Source: JAADJA01 sp963840975
GTDB lineage: Bacteria; Bacteroidota; Bacteroidia; Bacteroidales; JAADJA01
Direction of reading: 5' to 3'
Assembly (NCBI GenBank): GCA_963840975.1
Contig: CAWJBC010000003.1
Coordinates: 122,616 to 186,615, forward strand
Length of the DNA: 64,000 nt
This document shows, piece by piece, positions 26,140-34,500 of the stretch (its first letter is position 1; each line of letters begins with the position of its first letter). The position numbers and the translations under genes were made by a program. The notes under the pieces are model-generated. The model was given only the letters and a program-made list of their open reading frames with translations, searched no databases and was not told the DNA's origin.

Positions 26140-28839
26140 ATGAAAAAATACGGTTCAGCCATAATAATTATAGCGAATAAAAAAAACCAATTGATACTGA
26201 GAAACTTTTTAGGCAGCAGTATTAAGTCTGAGCTTGTTTTTACTGATAAAACTGAAGAAGCCAAAATGTTTAGCAGGCAAGAAGGAATCGGATTAATCAT
26301 AGTCCAAATAAATCACGATCAAGATAATCTTTCAGGTATAGATAAATTACATAAAAGCCTTAGCCAAAACGGTTCGGTTCCGATTATTTATCTATTGGCT
26401 TCGGGGCTTCAGAAAAAGATTCCATTTGAAAAATTAAAATCTGGCAGTTTTGATATTTTGACCTTACCCATTGATAAATTTCTTCTGATCAATAAGGTAA
26501 AACAACTCCTATGGCTTGGCGAGCTTAGATCAGCCACAAAAAAGAATAAGAGAAACTCTTTGATTCATGATTCCGATGAGTATGATCCAATGCTTCTGAA
26601 AAAACGAACCAAACAATTATCTATCGAAATTCAGAATCATATTAAAACCCAACATGAACTTCTGCATCAACAAAAATGGATGAACGAAAACAAAACCGTT
26701 TTTTCAGCTTTGCTTGATTCAATCCCAAATCCAGTTGTTATAAAAGATCATGAGGGCAAATACCTGCAATGCAATCCCGCATTCGAGCAGTTTTTTGGAA
26801 TAAAATCGTCAGAACTGAAAGAAAAGACCGTTTTCGATTTTTTTGAAAAAAGCTTTGCTAATAAAATACAGCAATTTGATAGGGACCTCCTTTCCGGAAA
26901 TAAAGTTGATGGACAAGAACACTCACATCTGAAACCTGAGGGTACTGTGGTGAATGTCATGATTTATAAAAACGTTTTTTCTTTTGGAAATGATTCGTCT
27001 CCGGGTACTATTACAACCATTGTAGATATAACACACCTGAAAAGGGTGGAAGATTTGTTGAATGTCCAATATACGATTGATTACCTCGCATCACTTGAAA
27101 AAGGGATAAAACATTCCCTTGACATGATACTTGATTACCTTTTAAAGCTATACTGGGTTGATGGCGGAGGTATATATCTTTACAATAAGCAGAAAGTTGA
27201 GGTAAATCTAATTAGCCACCAAGGATTATCAGAAAGGTTTGTAAGGGGGGTTGAATTATATAAAAACCATTCGGATCAGATAAAAATGTTGCAAGCCAAT
27301 ATCAATTATTATATTAAGCCTAACGAAATTAATGAAGAGGCATGGAGGTTAGCCGAAGAAGATAAAATTCTTCTTTTTGTTATCATCCCTCTGATTGATT
27401 GGGCGACAGGAGAATTAGTGGGCAGCCTCAACCTGGCATCAAGATCAATTGAAGAATTAAAGGATGAAGATAAAAAGGGAATTGAATCCATTGCCCAACG
27501 AATTGTAAATTTGATTTTATATGCCCAGAGTCAGGAAAAGTTGAAAGAATCTCAATCATTTCTGGAAAGTAAAGTTGAAGAAAAGACTTTTGAGCTGAAG
27601 AATAAAATACAAGAGTTGGTTTTAAAGGAAAAAGAAATCCGAAAAAGTGAAGAAAAGTACCGTACACTTCAGGAAAATATTCCGCTTGGTATTTTTTCCT
27701 CCAGCATTGAAGGTAAGTTGTTGTATGCAAATCCTGCTGTAGCACGAATCTTTGGCTATGATTCCGTAGAGGAAATAATGAAAGTACCCGTTAAAGATTT
27801 GTATTTTAAAGAAAACCAACGTGAAGAAAATATTCAAATTTCAAGGGTTAATGGATTCTTAAAAGACAAAGAGATTCGTTTAAAGCGCAAGGACACCAGC
27901 GTTTTTTGGGGGCTTGTCAGCGTAAATACTATTTTCAACAAAACGGGACAACCTCTCCGGTTTAACGGAACCATTGAAGACATTTCGGAAATCAGACAGG
28001 CACAAGCCAAACTTGAAGAAGCCAATAAAGAAATCAGGCTTATCAACCAGAACCTGGAGGTAAAAATCAATGAAGCGCTCAGGAAGCAGGAAATCCAGAA
28101 TTCAATGCTGATCCAGAAGTCCAAACTTGAATCGCTGGGTGAATTATCCGCCGGAATTGCCCATGAGATTAACCAGCCATTGGGTGTAATGTCGCTTACC
28201 TTTGAAAACCTAAAACTAAAAATGGCATCTAAAAAGCTTACACCCCAGTACCTTGAATCAAAGTTCCAATCCATTGATGAAAATATCAAAAGGATCAGAG
28301 ATATTATGGATCACATTCGTACTTTTTCTCGTGAGCAGGATTCATTTGTTCTTGACAAAGTCAATATCAATAAGGTGATAGGTAAGGCACTTTCAATGAT
28401 CGGAACACAATACCGGAATCACAATATCACTATACGGACTGAGCTTAAGGAGAACCTGGGTTTTACGGTTGGCAGCAACCTGAAAATCGAACAGGTGATT
28501 TTAAATCTGCTTTCCAATTCAAAATATGCACTGGACGAAAAGGGCGTATATGTCAACGAAACCGAATTCAAAAAGGAAATTCTGATAAAAACAGACGCAA
28601 CAGATAAAAAAATCATCCTGAGGATAGAAGATAATGGGGTGGGGATAAAATTCAGTAATCTAACCAATATTTTTGATCCGTTTTTCACAACCAAACCCGA
28701 AGGTTTCGGCACAGGGCTTGGGTTATCCATCGTATGGGGCATCATTAAAAATATGCATGGAGATATCATTGTGAACAGCATGGAAAGAAAATATACAAAA
28801 TTCCGGATAACTTTTCCTCGATTTCCCGAAAATGATTAA
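26140..28839 (+). CDS. Hybrid PAS/GAF sensor histidine kinase
   Basis: 899 residues with no signal peptide or membrane helix, so cytoplasmic. Domain order: a degenerate receiver-like domain (1-125; 'IIVQINHDQ' replaces the phospho-acceptor Asp and 'ILTLPID' lacks the usual Lys), a coiled segment, a PAS domain (about 186-300, 'DSIPNPVVIKDHEGKYLQCN'), a GAF domain (305-465), a coiled coil, a second PAS domain (500-625, 'NIPLGIFSSSIEGKLLYANP', 'GTIEDISE'), another coiled coil, then the kinase core. The phosphorylated His675 lies in 'LGELSAGIAHEINQPLG'. The ATPase has 'NLLSNSKYAL', 'EDNGVGI', 'FDPFFTTK' and 'GTGLGLSIVWGI'. This is the NtrB-like HisKA subclass that works with sigma-54 activators, one of which starts 32 bases past its stop. 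The input signal is unknown. Confidence 0.9.
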   Translation: MKKYGSAIIIIANKKNQLILRNFLGSSIKSELVFTDKTEEAKMFSRQEGIGLIIVQINHDQDNLSGIDKLHKSLSQNGSVPIIYLLASGLQKKIPFEKLKSGSFDILTLPIDKFLLINKVKQLLWLGELRSATKKNKRNSLIHDSDEYDPMLLKKRTKQLSIEIQNHIKTQHELLHQQKWMNENKTVFSALLDSIPNPVVIKDHEGKYLQCNPAFEQFFGIKSSELKEKTVFDFFEKSFANKIQQFDRDLLSGNKVDGQEHSHLKPEGTVVNVMIYKNVFSFGNDSSPGTITTIVDITHLKRVEDLLNVQYTIDYLASLEKGIKHSLDMILDYLLKLYWVDGGGIYLYNKQKVEVNLISHQGLSERFVRGVELYKNHSDQIKMLQANINYYIKPNEINEEAWRLAEEDKILLFVIIPLIDWATGELVGSLNLASRSIEELKDEDKKGIESIAQRIVNLILYAQSQEKLKESQSFLESKVEEKTFELKNKIQELVLKEKEIRKSEEKYRTLQENIPLGIFSSSIEGKLLYANPAVARIFGYDSVEEIMKVPVKDLYFKENQREENIQISRVNGFLKDKEIRLKRKDTSVFWGLVSVNTIFNKTGQPLRFNGTIEDISEIRQAQAKLEEANKEIRLINQNLEVKINEALRKQEIQNSMLIQKSKLESLGELSAGIAHEINQPLGVMSLTFENLKLKMASKKLTPQYLESKFQSIDENIKRIRDIMDHIRTFSREQDSFVLDKVNINKVIGKALSMIGTQYRNHNITIRTELKENLGFTVGSNLKIEQVILNLLSNSKYALDEKGVYVNETEFKKEILIKTDATDKKIILRIEDNGVGIKFSNLTNIFDPFFTTKPEGFGTGLGLSIVWGIIKNMHGDIIVNSMERKYTKFRITFPRFPEND

Positions 28840-28871
28840 ATTTGGTCCGTATTTTAAACCAAATTTACGGA

Positions 28872-30239
28872 ATGAACCAAATGTACAACATCCTTGTACT
28901 GGATGATGAACAAGGATTTAGAGAAGAAATAAGTGAGTACCTGTCCGATGAGGGCTTCAGGGTATTCAAGGCGGGATTACCATCGCAAACCCTGGAAATC
29001 CTCAATACCCATCATATTGATATAGCGGTTTTTGATATCCGTCTTCCCGAAATGGACGGATTGACCCTGCTCCAGAAAATCAGGAAGAAACATCCGGATA
29101 TGGATGTGGTAATGATGACAGGATTTGGCGAAATGGACGACGTGGTACAGGCAATGCGATACGGGGCGCTTGATTTTCTGAAAAAACCTTTCAAACTTGT
29201 TGAGATGAAGGAGGTGCTTGAAAGGCTTTTGAAGTTAAGAACCACACGAATACTTCTGGACGAATACGATAAAATTCACAACGACATTTTGAATGGAGAG
29301 ATTGTACTGGTAGGCGAAAGCAAAGCTATTAAGAACATTCATCGGCTTATTTCAAAAATTGCAGTTGTTCCTGATACTACCGTCCTGATTTCGGGAGAGA
29401 GCGGCACCGGAAAGGAACTCCTTGCCAAAGCCATTCACCACCTCAGCCCCCGGAAAGACCACCGGTTCCTGCCCATCAATTGCTCCACCATACCTGAAGA
29501 ACTATTTGAAAGCGAATTCTTCGGGCACAATAAAGGCTCCTTCACCGATGCTAAACATAATCAAAAAGGATTATTTGAGATAGCCGATAAAGGAACTTTA
29601 TTTTTGGATGAAATCGGCGACCTGAAATACAATATGCAGGCTAAACTGTTAAGGGTGATAGAAGATAAAAAGATTTCAAGGATCGGAGAGTACAACGAAA
29701 AAAAGGTTGACTTAAGGGTGATTGCCGCCACCAACCAGGATCTTGAAAAAATGGTTGCGGATAAGCTGTTTCGAAATGATCTTTTCCACCGCCTCAATCT
29801 TTTCAGAATTGACATTCCACCCCTGCGTGAAAGGAAAGAAGATATACCGCAATTATTCGATTACTTTTTAGCCGACATGACAAAAAAACTTGGGAAATCC
29901 ATCCGAAAGGTGGAACAGTCGGTCATAACTAACCTCATGGAATATGATTTCCCGGGAAATGTGAGGGAACTTAAAAATATTATCGAAAGGGCAGTTATAC
30001 TATGCGATGGCGATGTATTAAGGGAGAATTGTTTTGGGATACTCAATGTATTACCACGCAAAAAAGAACAATCCGGTATGGTCAGCGAAATCCTCCACTT
30101 AAATCAAATGGAAAGAGAATCCATTACCAAAGCGCTCCGAAAATCGAAAAATAATAAATCCAAGGCAGCAGAATTGCTCAATATTTCAAGGCAGGCTCTC
30201 GACAGAAAGTTGAAAAAGTTAAATATCAATCCGGACTGA
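28872..30239 (+). CDS. NtrC-family sigma-54-dependent response regulator
   Basis: 455 residues from ATG 28872; a TTG at 28842 would add ten residues before the receiver start and is less likely. The receiver domain (1-120) has Asp11-Asp12, phospho-acceptor Asp55 in 'IAVFDIRLPEMDG' and Lys in 'DFLKKPF'. The AAA+ domain (about 145-385) has Walker A 'GESGTGKE' (around 174-181), Walker B 'GTLFLDEIGDL', an arginine-finger region 'FRNDLFHRLNLF' and 'GNVRELKNIIERA'. The sigma-54 contact loop reads GSFTDA (about 222-227) where most members have GAFTGA. A Fis-type helix-turn-helix closes the protein ('SKAAELLNISRQALDRKLKKL'). It is paired with the kinase upstream and should activate sigma-54 promoters; tandem palindromes 270 bases past its stop are candidate binding sites. 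Confidence 0.93.
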   Translation: MNQMYNILVLDDEQGFREEISEYLSDEGFRVFKAGLPSQTLEILNTHHIDIAVFDIRLPEMDGLTLLQKIRKKHPDMDVVMMTGFGEMDDVVQAMRYGALDFLKKPFKLVEMKEVLERLLKLRTTRILLDEYDKIHNDILNGEIVLVGESKAIKNIHRLISKIAVVPDTTVLISGESGTGKELLAKAIHHLSPRKDHRFLPINCSTIPEELFESEFFGHNKGSFTDAKHNQKGLFEIADKGTLFLDEIGDLKYNMQAKLLRVIEDKKISRIGEYNEKKVDLRVIAATNQDLEKMVADKLFRNDLFHRLNLFRIDIPPLRERKEDIPQLFDYFLADMTKKLGKSIRKVEQSVITNLMEYDFPGNVRELKNIIERAVILCDGDVLRENCFGILNVLPRKKEQSGMVSEILHLNQMERESITKALRKSKNNKSKAAELLNISRQALDRKLKKLNINPD

Positions 30240-30252
30240 TTTCTCTTTTCTT

Positions 30253-30471
30253 ACCGTCATTGCGAGCGTAGCGAAGCAATCTGATCAAGACCAACGAATC
30301 AGATTGCTTCAGTCGTACCTCCTTCGCAATGACGGTTGCAGACTATCGTCAGTGCGAGCCATAAAGGCTGGCCAAAGGGCAGGCGCGAAGCAATCTGATT
30401 AAGGAAAACGAATACAGATTGCTTCGAAACGCTATCGCTCAAGGCTAAACCGAAGTTTCTCGCAATGACGA
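30253..30471. repeat. Two copies of the 'CATTGCGA/TCGCAATG' intergenic repeat
   Basis: Copy A (30253-30336) has perfect 13-bp ends, ACCGTCATTGCGA and TCGCAATGACGGT, with inner 'GAAGCAATCTGAT' and 'ATCAGATTGCTTC' arms. Copy B (30346-30471) has ends TCGTCAGTGCGAG and CTCGCAATGACGA and the same inner arms, with an insertion in each half. Further copies lie near 22466-22541 and at 53393-53471. This palindromic family is widespread between genes in Bacteroidota. Confidence 0.8.
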
Positions 30472-30504
30472 ATGAGATATTAACCGCCCCCTGTTCACAA
30501 AATA

Positions 30505-30538
30505 TGCCCGCTTCCGGGCAATTGCCCGCTTCCGGGCA
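30505..30538 (+). promoter_or_regulatory. Tandem palindromes, candidate activator binding sites
   Basis: TGCCCGCTTCCGGGCA (30505-30520) and TTGCCCGCTTCCGGGCAA (30522-30538) are two nearly identical palindromes with the same CTTC centre, 18 bases apart. Tandem palindromes 100-200 bases upstream of a sigma-54 promoter are the usual target of NtrC-type activators. They lie about 155 bases upstream of the weak sigma-54-like motif at 30674-30689, in the gap right after the NtrC-type gene. The palindrome was not seen elsewhere in the window. Binding is inferred. Confidence 0.45.
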
Positions 30539-30673
30539 AAAAATTCAATTTTCATTCTTACCGGCTGATATTACTGACTTCTCCCCTATTCCGGCATTTT
30601 AATACTGTTTTTTTATGGTCAGATGACCGATAAAACCCATTTTATTACTACCTGATTATCCGCATTTTAAGTA

Positions 30674-30689
30674 CGGCACAGAATTGGAA
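30674..30689 (+). promoter_or_regulatory. Weak sigma-54-like promoter
   Basis: CGGCACAGAATTGGAA matches the sigma-54 -24 element well (GGCAC) but the -12 element poorly (TGGAA instead of TTGCA). The -24/-12 spacing is correct. It lies about 48 bases before the ATG at 30737. Taken alone it would not be convincing; the position after an NtrC-type gene and tandem palindromes is what raises interest. Confidence 0.3.
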
Positions 30690-30736
30690 TAGGTGTCCGT
30701 CCCAGAAATCATGTTAAACGCTAATCACTCAAAGCG

Positions 30737-31087
30737 ATGAATATACTTATACAAATAAGAGAAACAGCTACTGATAAGGAGATCAAAGAATTTACCGAGG
30801 GAAACGGTAACAAAGTATATCTTTCTCATAACACCGAAGATTCAATAGCTCAGCTAAGTAAACACCGGTTTGATAAAGCCGTGGTGAGCCTGAAAAACAT
30901 TAATGATGCAGCCATCCTTAAATATCTGAACGATTATTATCCTCATATTAAAGTGGTTGTTATTGCCAATAAAGCCTTTGACGATATACTTTCCATATTT
31001 AATAAGGTGAATTATTCCGTGATCCATGAACCGCTGCAACTTTCTGAATTGAAAAGTCAGTTAATGCTGAAACTAAGTCCGACTTAA
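30737..31087 (+). CDS. Stand-alone degenerate receiver-like protein
   Basis: 116 residues, about the length of a single receiver domain, with the alternating strand/helix pattern of one ('MNILIQIRE', 'FDKAVVSLKNINDAAI', 'IKVVVIANK', 'YSVIHEPLQLSELKSQLM'). All phosphorylation residues are replaced: the acidic pair by Ile-Arg, the phospho-acceptor Asp by Ser/Leu, and the Lys of the 'KP' motif by Glu. It should therefore not be a phosphorylated switch; it may act as a protein-binding adaptor for the kinase/NtrC pair upstream or for the adhesin locus downstream. No output domain is present. The receiver-like start of the kinase at 26140 is degenerate in a similar way. Confidence 0.65.
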   Translation: MNILIQIRETATDKEIKEFTEGNGNKVYLSHNTEDSIAQLSKHRFDKAVVSLKNINDAAILKYLNDYYPHIKVVVIANKAFDDILSIFNKVNYSVIHEPLQLSELKSQLMLKLSPT

Positions 31088-31150
31088 CACCTTAAAATGT
31101 GAAATTCATGCTTAATAATTAACCCAAATAAATGACCTTTTACAAATAGT

Positions 31151-31564
31151 TTGAACGCCAGAGATTTACATATTAAATATTCGTCCGCAACAAGGCAAGC
31201 AGCTCCAGCCTATTCTTTTTTCAAGGATGAGTTTTTGGCTGCTGACCCTTTTTTCAGCGACAAGAAAGAAAAGAACTTTAAAGATCATTCGGAAACAGGA
31301 TATTCCGGAAGGATCAACAGAAATACCGGTACTGAATTTTCGGGATCCCAAAGTGTGAGCTTCAACACCTTTCCTAAAGGATATAAGTTCACATTGTCTC
31401 ACCTAATGAAAAACGACCTGAATGGGCTTTTCCTTACAGATCAACCTGGACAGCCATTCGCAGGGGATCCCGAAAATACAACCGGTTTTGATTTACCACC
31501 ACCCTCAACATTGCCTCTAACTTTTGAAATCAAAATATATTCAAAAACAATGAAATTGAACTAA
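31151..31564 (+). CDS. Doubtful hypothetical ORF
   Basis: A 137-codon open frame beginning at a TTG right after a stop codon; there is no ATG until late in the frame. The sequence is not low-complexity ('YSFFKDEFLAADPFFSDKK', 'DPENTTGFDLPPPSTLPL') and does not look like a shadow of a gene on the other strand. I recognise no domain or signal peptide. It could be a remnant, a gene with an unusual start, or chance. It ends 28 bases before the giant adhesin start. Confidence 0.3.
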   Translation: MNARDLHIKYSSATRQAAPAYSFFKDEFLAADPFFSDKKEKNFKDHSETGYSGRINRNTGTEFSGSQSVSFNTFPKGYKFTLSHLMKNDLNGLFLTDQPGQPFAGDPENTTGFDLPPPSTLPLTFEIKIYSKTMKLN

Positions 31565-31592
31565 TAATTTATTAATTAAAAAATTAAGTATC

Positions 31593-34500
31593 ATGAAAAA
31601 CGATTACGCAATTTTAAAGAATTTTCTAAAAAGGACAAAGATTCCATTCTTTGTTGCTTTTTTGATTTTATTGCTGGGTAGTCCTGATCTGGCAAAAAGC
31701 CAGGTAGTGACTGGAACAAGCGTGTGTTACGGTGATGATTTGGTCATCGGAGTTGCTCCTGCTAAATATCCAACAACAACTTTCGCATTATATTTATATA
31801 ATGGAAGTAGCTATGAATATAAGGAGGTAGCAGTGAGTTCAACCTGGAACTTTTTATTCCTTAATCAACAGGATATTGGAACTTACCGAGTATTTAAAAA
31901 GGATGGAATTGTCTCTCCTCCTTCTGAGCCAGATGGAACCTGGGCACAACTATATCCAGAATTTTATATTTGGGCTAATCCAGTACCTGTTGTAACTGGC
32001 GAAACAGCTCCTTGTTTAAATTCTACAAAGCAATATACAACCGAAAGTGGTATGACGGGTTATACCTGGGTTGTTACCAACGGCACAGGTTCATCAACTT
32101 CTAATACAATATCAGTAACCTGGGATCAAAACATTGGAAGCGGAAGTGTTAGTATAACCTATACTGATGGAAACGGATGTACACCAGTTAATCCGACGGT
32201 TTATGATGTTAGTGTTAAGGCTTTGCCAACACCCACAATTGCAGGTACTGATCTTGTTTGTTCGGGATCTACAGAAACATATACTACCGAATCTGGAATG
32301 ACAAATTATGTTTGGAACTATTCAGGAGGTACTCTTTCTTCAGGAGGTGGTAGCACTGATAATACATTGACAATATTATGGGGTACTGGTGCTTCCGGGC
32401 AGGTAACTGTTAATTATCAGAATGGTAATGGTTGTTCAGCAGCAACAGCAATCCAAAAGAATATAACCATTAACGCATTACCCATAATAACTATATCCGG
32501 CAACGATCCTGTATGTTCGGGTTCCACAGAAACATATATTACTGAATCTGGCATGACCAATTATGTTTGGAGCTATACAGGTGGCACTCTTTCTTCAGGA
32601 GGCGCTAGCACTGATAATACAATTACCATATTATGGGGTGCTGGTAATTCCGGGCAGGTAGCTGTTAACTATAAAGATGGTAATAATTGTTCAGCAGCAA
32701 TGGAAACCCAGAAAAATATCACCATTAATGCCTTACCTACCATCAACGCCGGGCCCGATCAGGTGGCCGCGGTTGGTGCGACCAGCGTAACTATGTCCGG
32801 TTATTCTTATACCGGTGCCAGTGGCGCTGACTGGTCCGGAGGCAATGGTACTTGGGCCATGGATGTCTATACTCCTACTGCTGCCGAAATAGCAGCCGGG
32901 TCCATAATACTTACCTATACTACGAACTCCGCTGCACCTTGCGCAGAGGTTAGTGATAATGTAACGGTTGATTTCATGGATTATGTGGTAAACAACACCT
33001 TACTAAGCTCTACATCCGGCACCATAGCCGATCTGACCGCTACCTTCCCCTCGAGTATTCCTCCAGTGATTGTAGCAGAGCCCTACACGATCAACTCCCG
33101 CATGACCCTGTCAGGTGATCCGATTCCTGCAGGAAGTACCGTGAGCATCTTGATCACCGTCAACGGTTTTGGACCTTTACCATACGTAACAAACGCAGCT
33201 ATTCCGGCATCTCCATTCTGGGTTACAGATCTGGCGGGCGGAACAGCAGCGGACTTTGATGCAGGTTATGCTGGCAGGATTGAGGTTTACTCCATCTCCA
33301 TCAACAGTGCCGGAGGCAACCCACTAGCGCTTAATGCTATTGTGGATATTGAATCTGTTATATCAAAGGATAATTTTACTACCGAAGTGGTTCTGGATGA
33401 AATTACACTAAATGCACCCATTGCACCGGATGAAGCCGCCGCATTGGCTTGGGTTCAGACAAACACTATACTAAGCTCCACATCCGGCACCATAGCCGAT
33501 CTGACCGCTACCTTCCCCTCGAGTATTCCTCCAGTGATTGTAGCAGAGCCCTACACGATCAACTCCCGCATGACCCTGTCAGGTGATCCGATTCCTGCAG
33601 GAAGTACCGTGAGCATCTTGATCACCGTCAACGGTTTTGGACCTTTACCATACGTAACAAACGCAGCTATTCCGGCATCTCCATTCTGGGTTACAGATCT
33701 GGCGGGCGGAACAGCAGCGGACTTTGATGCAGGTTATGCTGGCAGGATTGAGGTTTACTCCATCTCCATCAACAGTGCCGGAGGCAACCCACTAGCGCTT
33801 AATGCTATTGTGGATATTGAATCTGTTATATCAAAGGATAATTTTACTACCGAAGTGGTTCTGGATGAAATTACACTAAATGCACCCATTGCACCGGATG
33901 AAGCCGCCGCATTGGCTTGGGTTCAGACAAACACTATACTAAGCTCCACATCCGGCACCATAGCCGATCTGACCGCTACCTTCCCCTCGAGTATTCCTCC
34001 AGTGATTGTAGCAGAGCCCTACACGATCAACTCCCGCATGACCCTGTCAGGTGATCCGATTCCTGCAGGAAGTACCGTGAGCATCTTGATCACCGTCAAC
34101 GGTTTTGGACCTTTACCATACGTAACAAACGCAGCTATTCCGGCATCTCCATTCTGGGTTACAGATCTGGCGGGCGGAACAGCAGCGGACTTTGATGCAG
34201 GTTATGCTGGCAGGATTGAGGTTTACTCCATCTCCATCAACTCAGCAGGAGGAAACATGCTTGAAGTGAACGGGGTTGTGAAAGTAGAATCTATCATCTC
34301 CAAAGATAACTTCGTTACACAGGTAGTGCTTGATGACATCAATCTTAATTTCAAAATACTTCCGGATGAATCGGTTGCAATACATAACTTGAACAAGAAT
34401 TTATTTTACACAACAATCCAGGGTGCGATCAATGATGCCGATCCGAACAATGTGATCCAAGTAGGCAACGGTACTTTCTATGAAAATATCGTCATCAACA

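Noticed and set aside
27834..28289. 151-codon minus-strand frame within the hybrid kinase
   Set aside because: The plus-strand kinase is intact with all motifs; the antisense frame is a Ser/Leu-rich shadow.
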